Virus record (IMG/VR): IMGVR_UViG_3300032607_000379
Span: 1 to 64,000 of that record
From: a virus
Length of the DNA stretch: 64,000 nt
Direction: 5' to 3' (one strand)
How positions within the stretch are numbered: the first letter of the stretch is position 1; each line of letters opens with the position of its first letter. The translations under genes were made by a program, and so were the position numbers. Under the pieces are notes generated by a model, which worked only from the letters and a program-made list of their open reading frames with translations, did no database searches and had not been told where the DNA came from. This document shows positions 41,901 to 49,840 of this stretch, one piece after another.

Positions 41901-44900
41901 CATGACGCGGTGGGTGCAGGTATTAATACATTGGCTGAGTCAGCGGAGTCGCTGAACAAAAGCACTTGGACTAAGACACTCAACTACTCCCCGCTAAATG
42001 AAGCGCACGATGCACTGATGCGGGTAGTTCAAGGCATAGTAGCTATGGATCAACGCGGTGAGTTGACACCGGAAATTAAAGCTGCAATTGAGGAAAAACT
42101 GATTGCTCTTTCTAAAAAGAAAAAAGGCAGCAAACCTGAATCAATTGTGGATGCAGCCGCATTGCAGATTTTTAGTGAAGCTCTGCAAGCCAACCGAATC
42201 AAATTTGGTTCCATGCTTCAATGGGCTGTTGTTGACCAGTACGCCATGGACGGCGGCAGCTATAAAGTGACTGACGAAAATCGCCAAGAAGCGCAGGACA
42301 AACTTAATGCACTAAGTCTTGTTCGCGCAGATGCTGATCTTCAGGCATTGGATGCTTTTGCACTAACGATGTTTGGTGCTAAAGCTACAAAAGCTGCGCC
42401 AGTTGCATCAACAACAGTCTCGCCTAAAAAAGCCACACTTACTAGTGTGTTTGGTCCACTGGGCACACCTAACATTGCTCCTGATGAAGACCTGGTTGCG
42501 TTCTTTAAAGCTAACCCGGAAGCTAGCGTTAAGCGTGTGATGGAAGGTTTGCTGCGAAAAGTTAGTACTGATGGCAGCATTCCAAATCCTAAGTTCCACA
42601 GCATGTTGGTTAGATCATTAGTCAAGCTGGTAGATCCAGAACTCAAGATCAAGTACATCACCAAAGATTCGCCTGGAGACTTGCCACTGAATGGCCCAGT
42701 CAAAGGGGCACGCGGATGGCTTGCTATTAACGGAAGCAAAAAGGAAATCTATGTGTTGAGTCCTGAGTTTGTTGACTCGGGCTTGACAACTGAGTTGTTG
42801 ATTCATGAACTGGTTCACGCAGCGCTAAGCAGTATTTTGCAAAGCACGGATGCTGCAGTGCAACCGTTTATTGCAGAGCTAAACACACTGCTGAATGCCG
42901 CTCAGTCTACGGTCAAGAACAGCGCAGCACTAACGCAAAAGTTTGGCAACGCAGTGCAAGACTTGGATGAGTTGATAGCTTGGGGCATGACTAACCAAGA
43001 CTTTCAGACTGAAGTGTTGGCCAAGATCTCTATGCAGTCCACCACACTGGGCAAGTTAGTCAATGGTGTGCAAATCTTTGTAGCTAACTTGGCAAATCTG
43101 CTGGGCTTTACAGACGTAGCGTCTGCTAATGGGTTGGGTGTATTAATTGCCAACGTCTCAGCACTGTTTGCAGAAGTTGCTAAAACGCAACCTGTGACGC
43201 GCAAACAAGAACCACGCAACATGAGCATGGCTACGCAAAGTTCTGCTACACCTCCAGCATCTCCTTCACCACAAGCAGTGCTAAATACTTACAGCACGCA
43301 GGATCTGCATGATGCGCTGGACGATAAGAAGCTTTCTCCATTGTTCAGTACTCAGATAAGAAGCTTGCTGGGCAACATTGTTGAAAAGTTACACGGACCG
43401 TACGGCTCGTTTAAAGCTGGCTTGATGAAAGATCAGGCGTTGACCGCTGAAGATGTGTGGCAAAAAGCGCTCAACACAGGGGAAGCGCCCTTTGCTTCAC
43501 AGATCCTTGGCTCTGGCTTTGCCCTGCCTGCCCAAAGTCTGTTTGCCATCGAGCAAGTAGAAGCCACGGTTCGTGCTGCATTAGGAGCCAAAGAGGCATA
43601 CAGCACCAGCGCGTACAGAGTGCTGGACAAGCTGTACACCGAAGTCAGTGGCAAGATTAAGGTTGAAGCTTTTCACACAGGTTCCCCGTGGAGCCAAGCC
43701 ACGCCTGCGGAGCAGGCGGCAGCGCAGGCTCTGCATGACTTTGTATTCAAGCTTGAATCAACCAACGGCAAGCGGTCTGATTACCTGTCTCGCTTCGCTG
43801 CCATGGGCATGGCTCATGAGGGCTTTAACAAGCTGCTGCAGATGGCTACGGACACTAGCCGTAGTGCTGCTCAAGCCATGAGCTTTTTAGATCGCTTGCA
43901 AGCTATCTTTGTAGGTATCTTGGATTTCTTCCAGGCTAAGCTTACGCACACTTTCAAAGGCCAGCAAGCTGACGAAAAGCTGACTGCGCTGGTTGGGCAG
44001 CTGGTAGACATCGAAGCCAAGCGTCGTTATGTGCTGGCAAACCCACGCGGTAACACGTTGACTGAAAACATAGAAGACCGTGCCAAAGCTGCAGCGGATG
44101 CGCTGCGCACCAAGATATCCAGCTTGGCTGGCGCTCCGGTGATTTCCCAGAACAACAACGCAGCGGTTCGGGCAGCAGGCGCATTGGTTCAGACCTTTGC
44201 TGATAACCGGGTTGAACTTTTTATGGACAACCTGCGCACGATGCGCAACTCGGCGTTCAAAGGAAAGTTGGGAGTTATCGCTTCTACACTGGGCGAACTG
44301 CAGGGACCAGCTAAAGCCTTGCAGGCTTTGCTGCGGGTATCCAAGTGGATGGAAGGCAACCGTCAAGATCTGATTGTCAACACAGCTAAGTTTGCTCTTG
44401 CTGGCTTTGCTAACCAAGGCAAGGACTTGAGCAAAGAAGCCAGCGCTGCTGTGTCCCAAGTGTTTCTGCGTACGGGCCTGCATTACTTGATTGGCAAGTT
44501 CAGCATGGCTGAGATTGCTGGATTGGTGGACAACACTCCTGAGTTGGACAAAGCCATAGCAACGTATGAAGCCAAGCTCAGCAGCTTTGGTATAGCCCAG
44601 CACTACTTTATTAAGCAAGCTAACACGCTGGCTATAGCAATAGCTACGGGTGGTGTGCGGGGTTCACTGAAGATAGAAAATGCTCATAATATTGCTCGCC
44701 TGTACAAGACAGGTTATCAAAACAAGCTGAGCGTGGCACGCACGACTGAAGCCAGAGAAGCTATTGAAGTGCTGGTGGCGCTTTACGCTGTGGGCTACAG
44801 CGATAGTGCAGCACGGATTGAAGCGTCTAAAGTGCTGGCTATTGAAAACCGACGCACCGACAACAATGGCGTGGAGTCTGTGCTCAAGCTGCACAAGCAG

Positions 44901-46796
44901 CTGGAAAAGGAATCGCTGGAGCGGCTGTTCAAGAACAAGCCTGAACTGATGGTGCACGGCTACCTGCCTGAGATTTATGACCCTAAAGTCGAGTTGGAAA
45001 CGGCTAACGCTACAGAAGGCAAAGAGCTAGAGGCGCTGGGTTACAGCAAAGGTGCAAAGTTGGTAAGGGATCGAGCTGACCCAGATCGTTCTGTCCGCCA
45101 CTTCTACATCCGCGACGGTGGCGGCATGGGCAGACGCGTGACGGGAATTACTTCCTGGAAGAACAAGACCAGCAAAGGCACGGAGAACCACAGCGGGTAC
45201 ACAAATACCAATACATACACAGGTGCGCAGAATGCTTCGGCTAATGCTGACATGCTGGCTTCACGCCAACAAGACATTGCTGATATGTTTAAGCCTGGTC
45301 CACGTCCTGATCTGTCTAAAGTCCGGGCTAACCACATGGCTCCTGTATTCAACGAATACGGTGACATTGTGAAGTGGCGTTACTTGATGCTAAACAGCAC
45401 CAAGGATAATTTGCTCAAACGGGACAACCGCTTTGACCAGTTACTGGGCAGCTTGTCTGGTTCTATCTATGACAAGGAAACTTCACGGGAGCAAAACAAG
45501 ACAGCTTTTCAAGCGCTGAAAGCGCAGTACGACGCTGACTATGCTAAGAACCCACAAGCTTATGTGCTGGTTGGGCAGGGTTCTTTGGACAAAGAGATGA
45601 AGGAAATCTGGAATCTCCTGCCTGCAGACAGTAAAGCCGATGCTCGGGCTATCTGGGGCTATGACGGCATGATGGTCAAGAACGATGCGCTGGACATTAT
45701 GTTTGGCTACCGCAAAGCATCGCTGGCCAATGCGTTTGAAAAAGATCCTGCGTTGCGTAATGCTTTGGAAAAGCTGTTTGTCATGGGGATGGAGACAGTG
45801 CTTAGCCAGCAAGGCCGAGTGTTTAAGGGCATGAGTCAGCAAGAAGCAGATGCCTACGCCAAGCAAGCAGCCATCATGGTTACGCGAGGCGAAAGGGTCT
45901 GGCAAGAGCTGGTAGCTCAAACCAAAGACATTGTGGTGGTCAGGACAGGCTTGGTCATGCTGGGCAACATCTACTCCAACATGTCGCTACTGTGGATCAG
46001 CGGAGTTCCAATCCTTGATATCTTGCGCCACCACACAGTTGCACTTAAAGGAGCAACAGCGTACCGGCTTGACAGTGCTGAGTTGGCTCGGCTTACGCTG
46101 CTGCGGGACACTGGCTACATGCAAGGTAAGGATCTTGAGATAACCCGCCGCATTGCACGCTTGGAAAACAATCTTGCAAACAACCCAGTCAAGGAACTGA
46201 TTGATGCGGGATTGATGCCTACCATTGTTGAGGACTTGGCAGCTGAGGAAGACATCTACTCGTACAAAAGCAACTTTGCCCGTAAAGTAGAAACCTACAC
46301 TGACAAGCTCAACCCTAAAGTGCTGAGTGTCGCTAAAGCAGTACTTGTATCTCCTGGTACGCCGCTGTATCAAGGGCTGTCCCGCGTAACTCAGTTGTCT
46401 GACTTTGTGGCTCGATACACGCTGTACCAGCACAACATCAGCAAGCGCAACCCGATGACCAAAGCAGAAGCCATACAGGATGCCAGTGACTCGTTTATCA
46501 ACTATGACATCCCTATGCACCGAGCGTTGCAGTATCTAGATGACATGGGCCTGATGCCGTTTACCAAGTACTTCCTGCGGATTCAGAAAGTGATCAGCAA
46601 AGTTTTTCTGGAAAAGCCGGGGCGTGCGTTGATGGCCATGACTGTGGGACAGTTTCTGGATTTAGGCCCCATCGTTCTAGATGGTTCAATGTTTGGCAGG
46701 ATTGGCAACAATCCGTTTGATATTGGAGCGTTCAAACTGGCCACCGTGCTAGACGATATAGCGCCAATCAACGCTGCCTTGTCTATTGTGAAGTGA
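35925..46796 (+). CDS. Giant virion-encapsidated RNA polymerase (N4 gp50-type)
   Basis: 3623 aa, SD GAGGG. It is packed in the head and ejected with the DNA to transcribe early genes. Residues 1 to about 1070 are an N-terminal region ending in two low-complexity linkers (about 812-880, Pro/Ala; about 982-1069, Ser/Thr/Glu). The polymerase domain follows: an Arg at 1504 in NPNTSKIVRWL (DxxGR-equivalent), motif A D1629 in GEVDGVSNGS, motif B Y1739 in NYGGGFKSIIGKM, motif C H1993-D1994 in VVNNHDAVGAG. Spacing agrees with N4 (A to C about 390 there, 365 here). An HELVH zinc-type motif lies at 2294-2298 (TTELLIHELVHAAL). The rest is a large C-terminal domain of unknown detail, probably for encapsidation and ejection. 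It ends the late block and faces the minus-strand genes. Confidence 0.96.
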   Translation: MATSYDEYFISSDFSADHSLGAQEKFAAVQEASSRKILELERIKQLQLAREKDVANSLVGRYGLSPDDLLGSVVNRGVATLAGVADGAGAIASGAASELARANRTFVDLPVQEAYQRYKAGIATPADLKIINAPEARGRLLQDADNLERFSSKIDKRRAEIDAEVAPDRNGVKPAGLGRMVVDSGLSLANSAISVPESVVGLASIVSGGAAGKLLEDAGFRPAEAKAFLNSLKSAEMQASTQAVNGAEGFWNTLDQVAENPSTVPQLLLESLFPMLAGGVAARGLQALGAGVKLATAAGEGLTMAGSAAEQIRGQTEDKRLSFKQSLAAGTTGVMGAAVSRLSGGLANKAGLGDIDEAIVKGTLGTSQRGVLTRTAGATVLEGGEEALQSTGETMLQNAALGKSLTDGVGNAAALGMVTGAVMGAPMGLAKGVGEAKQRYQDTAVLQDRAIATGNVTALADPAARTYAPERAIAALQGNAQLATTTDETKQAHLVKANEIEDVLVQKQEALAADFSTKTLKGVQAEIAKVMKLVANTDPAKVADIAALNGYLDNLRLQIPALETDKADAKLTKTLEKELAQLDSQIAGVKSAKTELNQFVQAGTGVEAMLAGLSTPADPTDLVAVEASTVAATRIVNLAMASPQLLDPAKAEELANNTANALTAPQREYLREFSKARQEQNLLMDMDKTSQQIYQGGGGNVGIKDYQERMAQAIKTGNIKQAQKQLDDLAAFEEDHRSKGQVAAAALAKGLGVQIIKANGQWKIGDGSLTEAQLTANGGLAMKSPKLVDNIQQEAEALASTLSFLTRAYDMKFNPAAAGAPQSTGAANVPNESQPGQGAQGQAEAPPIQTPAPTGSPAPSPQGVPAATGAAGPVQATRVISTAPRVQVGTNVSGYNNTNAQTDRDLADRLGLTDKIEALFAQGKTVNDVDAELGVALDFLDKSDRRGFVGRVRATLGIPSRMTAEGAAEFKVWEQGRNKRLREAAAAAPASAVLESTAVVAETTPVNEETSVSSVNTKVTKSAELTESAEKPAATTEENQSNSENSTAELATDGSGTLLAVQQKSPEGTPHNEKKLGDFFTQAIGKDTDGSKRPLVAVKNFMSAVAAGTVKIGEYVKNQDLNKGSKLLVWAKFVEKTAEWSPIIVRNLKIFPYEKFNYADPIRYLVQTTSANGKTTADVEQNIKTAMSAAVFGYIADQASRAAKNDNKAINKTLGHRPDSPVSTDAIEALTDVGVYMSQVIDSLGAAVIDALGFKLDNNAPKDMLAKLQVSLGAHTLKLMEDRGLLVRHSLTNGEINRLRNEDLFGEKEPENEAEETASVTDRILGHHFFQLSRDEEGQLVGEAKDIADANKGSQNLIQNLFGIETGQTFPSLTPIKGVQKESDTGMGLPGFIKKVFRLNQTRPWKANKDPLKVLSFFSEEEGMEMAGVDNSTDHTHRRNLKSKQAKNDGLTREFKNLMEFIGDLATSVKGMDQEFFLSQVMWKQQRSGYKTNTVNPNTSKIVRWLIAPDSWSTKITLSTESQLQSFMLRASEGFGIKPEKADSQKSVDALASLMQTPAMQEAVKALQIALFTQDASLSIEQQAAIKTSVKTGGQKLHTLASLIAYAHYQQALDTKADTFTTNLMGEVDGVSNGSILNSIMYGAAATAEELNTLLEKGGIYTLGSKFRQYNIWRGTPTHQDIYESNAQDLHSYVDSMPANTRDVTGAIWATAGSPINAALEATKDGRDLLKGPINPLNYGGGFKSIIGKMAYDYVDVIYEKMEGLSRKGVDQNTVNEFVRNINVLLNSGQVRQIPIGKPIAYYLGYTLSKDQEFALRSAYTSTIGAATKEVVGTNFKPFLDRSKLVTQTVNLTYGLYEAVYSASRLAMIKEMGIPISMGEPIHDLSKVQEEELAERLKDILPTMHTAMSKDEGKVDNGILLAKKSRKQNNTAPYAVEVGFGSKLKNNASQISVSGRSVTRDEPGVIAISGTTHALDSALSHEAQLVNHVVNNHDAVGAGINTLAESAESLNKSTWTKTLNYSPLNEAHDALMRVVQGIVAMDQRGELTPEIKAAIEEKLIALSKKKKGSKPESIVDAAALQIFSEALQANRIKFGSMLQWAVVDQYAMDGGSYKVTDENRQEAQDKLNALSLVRADADLQALDAFALTMFGAKATKAAPVASTTVSPKKATLTSVFGPLGTPNIAPDEDLVAFFKANPEASVKRVMEGLLRKVSTDGSIPNPKFHSMLVRSLVKLVDPELKIKYITKDSPGDLPLNGPVKGARGWLAINGSKKEIYVLSPEFVDSGLTTELLIHELVHAALSSILQSTDAAVQPFIAELNTLLNAAQSTVKNSAALTQKFGNAVQDLDELIAWGMTNQDFQTEVLAKISMQSTTLGKLVNGVQIFVANLANLLGFTDVASANGLGVLIANVSALFAEVAKTQPVTRKQEPRNMSMATQSSATPPASPSPQAVLNTYSTQDLHDALDDKKLSPLFSTQIRSLLGNIVEKLHGPYGSFKAGLMKDQALTAEDVWQKALNTGEAPFASQILGSGFALPAQSLFAIEQVEATVRAALGAKEAYSTSAYRVLDKLYTEVSGKIKVEAFHTGSPWSQATPAEQAAAQALHDFVFKLESTNGKRSDYLSRFAAMGMAHEGFNKLLQMATDTSRSAAQAMSFLDRLQAIFVGILDFFQAKLTHTFKGQQADEKLTALVGQLVDIEAKRRYVLANPRGNTLTENIEDRAKAAADALRTKISSLAGAPVISQNNNAAVRAAGALVQTFADNRVELFMDNLRTMRNSAFKGKLGVIASTLGELQGPAKALQALLRVSKWMEGNRQDLIVNTAKFALAGFANQGKDLSKEASAAVSQVFLRTGLHYLIGKFSMAEIAGLVDNTPELDKAIATYEAKLSSFGIAQHYFIKQANTLAIAIATGGVRGSLKIENAHNIARLYKTGYQNKLSVARTTEAREAIEVLVALYAVGYSDSAARIEASKVLAIENRRTDNNGVESVLKLHKQLEKESLERLFKNKPELMVHGYLPEIYDPKVELETANATEGKELEALGYSKGAKLVRDRADPDRSVRHFYIRDGGGMGRRVTGITSWKNKTSKGTENHSGYTNTNTYTGAQNASANADMLASRQQDIADMFKPGPRPDLSKVRANHMAPVFNEYGDIVKWRYLMLNSTKDNLLKRDNRFDQLLGSLSGSIYDKETSREQNKTAFQALKAQYDADYAKNPQAYVLVGQGSLDKEMKEIWNLLPADSKADARAIWGYDGMMVKNDALDIMFGYRKASLANAFEKDPALRNALEKLFVMGMETVLSQQGRVFKGMSQQEADAYAKQAAIMVTRGERVWQELVAQTKDIVVVRTGLVMLGNIYSNMSLLWISGVPILDILRHHTVALKGATAYRLDSAELARLTLLRDTGYMQGKDLEITRRIARLENNLANNPVKELIDAGLMPTIVEDLAAEEDIYSYKSNFARKVETYTDKLNPKVLSVAKAVLVSPGTPLYQGLSRVTQLSDFVARYTLYQHNISKRNPMTKAEAIQDASDSFINYDIPMHRALQYLDDMGLMPFTKYFLRIQKVISKVFLEKPGRALMAMTVGQFLDLGPIVLDGSMFGRIGNNPFDIGAFKLATVLDDIAPINAALSIVK

Positions 46797-46803
46797 TGCT
46801 ATG

Positions 46804-46846
46804 TTCAAGGTTGGGGACTGTGCAAGCGGCAATCCCCAGCCTTGAA
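46804..46846. terminator. Bidirectional hairpin between convergent genes
   Basis: TTCAAGG/CCTTGAA and GGGGA/TCCCC stacked with small internal loops. No long T-run on either strand. It lies between the virion polymerase stop and the convergent small membrane gene, so it may end both transcripts. Confidence 0.55.
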
Positions 46847-46886
46847 AATCCCCGTCTTTCCGGAGTGTCATTGTTCAGTCTCTGTG

Positions 46887-47078
46887 CTACTTTTTGGGAG
46901 TGTCTTCTTCAAAAAAGGCTTTGAGGCTAGACGCTGTAAACAAGGTCATGGAAATTAATGAGACAAGAATTCCAAGAGCCATGCCCACAGCAACAATTAA
47001 AATGCCTCCGCTAAACAGCACAGTGAGTACGGCAATGGCGGCTATCAAGTAGCCGATTCCTTTGAGTACGCTGGCCAC
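46887..47078 (-). CDS. Small two-helix membrane protein
   Basis: 63 aa from a GTG at 47078. Two hydrophobic helices cover about 8-50 (YLIAAIAVLTVLFSGGILIV and ALGILVSLISMTLFTA), with a charged tail FFEEDTPKK. The topology fits a holin or another small inner-membrane protein. It is at the far end of the SSB/RuvC operon, away from the lysozyme, so a lysis role is less clear than for the gene at 20683. Confidence 0.6.
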   Translation of the reverse strand: MASVLKGIGYLIAAIAVLTVLFSGGILIVAVGMALGILVSLISMTLFTASSLKAFFEEDTPKK

Positions 47079-47087
47079 GAATGCGGC

Positions 47088-47408
47088 TTAGCTGAACAAG
47101 CTGGTGGTTTTGACAGGCTCAGCAGAGACTTCTTCTTCTGCTGGTTCTGCAGCCGGGTGCAGTACTGCTGGGGCAGTCATTGCAACAATGCTCAAAACCT
47201 TGGCAACTGGGGCTGCCTCGCTGATTTCGTCTTCCGCAAAGTCAGGCAGCGAATTTTCTTCGATGTCCATCTCAGCGGAGATGCCACTTTCCTTGCGGCC
47301 AGCGGTAAACGTGACGCTGACTTCCTTGTCTGACAGGTCAATGCCCTGCGATGAGATGTACTGCTTTAATGCAGTGATGATCTCGGTTTGCTTTAGTTGG
47401 ATCTGCAT
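47088..47408 (-). CDS. Small acidic conserved protein
   Basis: 106 aa, SD AGGAAA. N-terminal 50 residues (MQIQLKQTEIITALKQYISS, then VSVTFTAGRKESGISAEMDI) make a small alpha/beta domain; the rest is acidic, Ala/Pro/Glu-rich and disordered, ending TTSLFS. An acidic tail with an aromatic tip is also the design of SSB tails. It is co-transcribed with the RuvC-like and SSB genes, which hints at recombination or replication. Confidence 0.65.
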   Translation of the reverse strand: MQIQLKQTEIITALKQYISSQGIDLSDKEVSVTFTAGRKESGISAEMDIEENSLPDFAEDEISEAAPVAKVLSIVAMTAPAVLHPAAEPAEEEVSAEPVKTTSLFS

Positions 47409-47417
47409 TGTTTTTTC

Positions 47418-48002
47418 CTATGAAGCTGCCATGAAAGGCAGCAGTTGTTTAAAAGACGAACAGGCCATACCTGCGTAGATAGCTGCTACTGCATCGGCTT
47501 GGTGCTCTGCTTTCGCTTCGCTGACCAGGCTCTTGCCGTGTTGCTTATAGATTGGCCAGTTGGCTTCTGGATGCTTAGCCATGGCCCACTCAATCATTTG
47601 CTGCTTGGTTGCTGTCTTGTTGCCAGCCCCAGCGAGTTTGACCTCGCTTGGGGTGACTTCAAAGAACGGGATGCCATTGGCTCTCAATGCCCCCAGGACG
47701 CCCACACAGATGCCGTAGGAGGCCATAGCGCGGGCAGACTGGCTACCCACTGGAACTTCTACAAATACCGCATGGGCGTCTCTTACAGCGGCAATAGCGC
47801 CTTCGTACAACTGACTGGCAGACGCTAGATCCAGCGAGTTCTGACGCACCTGCTTGCCTTTGGAAAGCTCAGGACAGGTAAGCGCCAGCTCGTTGACCGT
47901 GAGCTGCTGGGTTGCTGTGTCAAAGGTGGCCATTGCCAAGCCCCAGTTTCTGAGGCTGGGGTCGCAGCCGACAAACTTCAGCTTACGGCTGGGTTTGAGC
48001 AT
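47418..48002 (-). CDS. RuvC-like Holliday junction resolvase
   Basis: 194 aa, RNase H fold. Acidic catalytic positions are visible: D in VGCDPSLRNWGLA (about 14), E in VFVEVPVGSQSARA (about 84), and HQADAVAAIY near 170. It would resolve branched DNA before packaging. Its start overlaps the end of the upstream gene by 20 nt. Confidence 0.85.
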   Translation of the reverse strand: MLKPSRKLKFVGCDPSLRNWGLAMATFDTATQQLTVNELALTCPELSKGKQVRQNSLDLASASQLYEGAIAAVRDAHAVFVEVPVGSQSARAMASYGICVGVLGALRANGIPFFEVTPSEVKLAGAGNKTATKQQMIEWAMAKHPEANWPIYKQHGKSLVSEAKAEHQADAVAAIYAGMACSSFKQLLPFMAAS

Positions 48003-48285
48003 GAGTCTGTGGGCTTGCTGCTTCTTCCAGTTCAGCTACAAAAGGCAGCTTGCCTAGTTCGCCAAGAGCTACGTTCAAGCCAAAGATAAAACCCTTGTGG
48101 TAATCGCCTACCAGTGGAGTGTCATCTTGGCCATCGAGTTGCATCTCAATGCCAGTGGCAGGAACTGTCAGTAGGTGCTGGAGCACCTTGACCCGTCCCT
48201 GATGCCAGCCAAAGAGGATCTTGACAAAAGCATCAAGGTCATTGACCTCAACGCTTTCAGCGTGTGCTTCAGGTAGCTTAATCAT
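47983..48285 (-). CDS. Hypothetical protein between SSB and RuvC genes
   Basis: 100 aa from the ATG at 48285; an alternative TTG at 48300 would overlap the SSB stop. FVKILFGWHQGRVKVLQHLL and DYHKGFIFGLNVALGELGKL suggest a compact alpha/beta fold. No family recognised. Tight packing with recombination genes is the only hint of role. Confidence 0.6.
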   Translation of the reverse strand: MIKLPEAHAESVEVNDLDAFVKILFGWHQGRVKVLQHLLTVPATGIEMQLDGQDDTPLVGDYHKGFIFGLNVALGELGKLPFVAELEEAASPQTHAQTQP

Positions 48286-48292
48286 GCTGGCT

Positions 48293-49027
48293 TTAAGCAA
48301 ACAAGCTGGTAGCTGGCTTCTTCATGGCAACGCCGCCACCAAAGGCAGACTTGGGAGCGCCTGCTGTGCCTGCAGATTTGCTGGCCTTGATACGAACAAC
48401 GCCTGCGTACTTTGATTCCCAAGTGCTGTAAAACACTGGCTCATTGGCAGCAGCACGGACTTCAGCAGTGGTCATCTTGTCAGATGCGCGGAAGAACTTG
48501 TCGATCTCGTTCTCATCACGCGTCTCGCCTGTAGGCAGGTACTCACCAGCTTCGTTCTTGGCCGTCTTGTCAACGGTCTGCTTCATCAGGCCAATGATGA
48601 TTTCTTTGCCCATCAGATCGACTGGCACTTCGACCTTGGTAGGCACTTCGGCTTTGGCGTCGTAGTTGTAAACGTTGACAACCTTCGTCTCAGTGTCCAG
48701 GTCAGAGATTTCCTTGCCCGTTGCCAGCAATGCCAAAGCATTGGCAGCAATGAAGCCTGGAAGGTAGTTCTTCTGGCCGTCTTTTTCGTAGTAGTTTTTG
48801 GCTCCCTTGGCAGTGCCAGAGGTCATCCACAGGGTCTGGCGAATGTCGCGGCCTTGGCTGGTTTTAGCGTGCAAGACCAAGCCAGTAGCCCCGCCTGCGG
48901 ACTTAGTAACGTAGACCAAGGTGACGGTAGCTGGGTACAGGCCGGATTCCAGTACGCCGCCTCCACCAACAGAGTCTTTCTCGTTGGCAATGGAAGCATC
49001 GGAAATGAGGTTTTTCAAAAGTGACAT
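48293..49027 (-). CDS. Single-stranded DNA-binding protein (N4 gp45-type)
   Basis: 244 aa. It has an OB-fold-like core (GLYPATVTLVYVTKSAGGAT; EVPVDLMGKEIIIGLMKQTV), KNEAGEYLPTGETRDENEID, and an Ala/Gly/Lys-rich tail ending KKPATSLFA. In N4, gp45 coats single-stranded DNA, works in replication, activates virion polymerase promoters by hairpin extrusion, and activates late host-polymerase promoters. The gene follows the Sak4-like gene, as in N4. AACTTAAACC precedes it at 49044-49053. Confidence 0.85.
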   Translation of the reverse strand: MSLLKNLISDASIANEKDSVGGGGVLESGLYPATVTLVYVTKSAGGATGLVLHAKTSQGRDIRQTLWMTSGTAKGAKNYYEKDGQKNYLPGFIAANALALLATGKEISDLDTETKVVNVYNYDAKAEVPTKVEVPVDLMGKEIIIGLMKQTVDKTAKNEAGEYLPTGETRDENEIDKFFRASDKMTTAEVRAAANEPVFYSTWESKYAGVVRIKASKSAGTAGAPKSAFGGGVAMKKPATSLFA

Positions 49028-49093
49028 GGTGATTTTCTGTTTCGGTTTAAGTTAAAAGGCGGTTGTTTAAGTTTCAGATGCTTGACTGCTCAG

Positions 49094-49822
49094 TTATGAG
49101 TAGTACTCTTGCAGCTTGTTGATGACAAGCTGCATGTTGTTGTCGATGAAGGTTTCCTTCGTCTCAAACAATCCCAATGGACCACGCAGACGCTCGTTTA
49201 CCGTCTCTTTTGTGATCTTGGTCTGGAAGACGTACTTGAAGCCAAGTGCCTCTTCCTCGGGAGTAATGACCAACAGCTTGGAGCCGTAGTCTTTCAGTGC
49301 CTTCAGTGCCACTTTCTTGGACGTGATGACAACACTGAAGTAGCTTTCAATGCCGTTGTTCTTCAAGCTACCTTTGACGGGCACTTTGGTTTCCATCAGC
49401 ATCTCGGACTCGTTGAGCGTGTCCATGGTGTGGGCTGTGAAGATCACGTTCTTGCTGGACTTGGCCACGTTCTGCTGCATCAGGTTCTTGAAGTACTGAG
49501 CAAAGTCACCCCAAGCCTTCATGCCATTGGCTGAGTTCAGGACGTACACGCTTTCGTACATGTCAAGCAGGTACGTCAGCGAGTCCACCACAATGGTGTG
49601 CACATCGGGCAGGCTTTCAGCTGCATCGAATGCTTCCATGACTTGCAGTGGATCGGTGATCACGTACTGCTTGAATTTGGATTTGAAAGGTAGCTTCTTG
49701 CCTGCCTCGCAGTTAAGGTACATCACGCCTTCTGGCTTTTCCAGTTGCATAAGGGACGCTGATTTGCCAGTGGCGGATTTACCGCATAGCAAGACCAGGT
49801 TGTCGTTGTAATGCTGGGTCAT
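49094..49822 (-). CDS. RecA-like ATPase, Sak4/AAA_24 type (N4 gp44 position)
   Basis: 242 aa. Walker A GKSATGKSAS at about 14-21, Walker B TIVVDSLTYLL at about 78-88. The short RecA core without a C-terminal domain fits phage Sak4-like annealing recombinases. It probably acts with the SSB encoded just downstream. AAAGGAA stands before the ATG, and a TTCC-loop hairpin lies 27 nt upstream in the end of the preceding gene. Confidence 0.82.
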   Translation of the reverse strand: MTQHYNDNLVLLCGKSATGKSASLMQLEKPEGVMYLNCEAGKKLPFKSKFKQYVITDPLQVMEAFDAAESLPDVHTIVVDSLTYLLDMYESVYVLNSANGMKAWGDFAQYFKNLMQQNVAKSSKNVIFTAHTMDTLNESEMLMETKVPVKGSLKNNGIESYFSVVITSKKVALKALKDYGSKLLVITPEEEALGFKYVFQTKITKETVNERLRGPLGLFETKETFIDNNMQLVINKLQEYYS

Positions 49823-49840
49823 TGGTTCCTTTGTTAGTTT

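Noticed and set aside
43887-44618. 243-aa minus-strand ORF opposite the virion polymerase gene.
   Set aside because: It lies wholly inside a strongly supported gene and has no start signal; antisense shadow.
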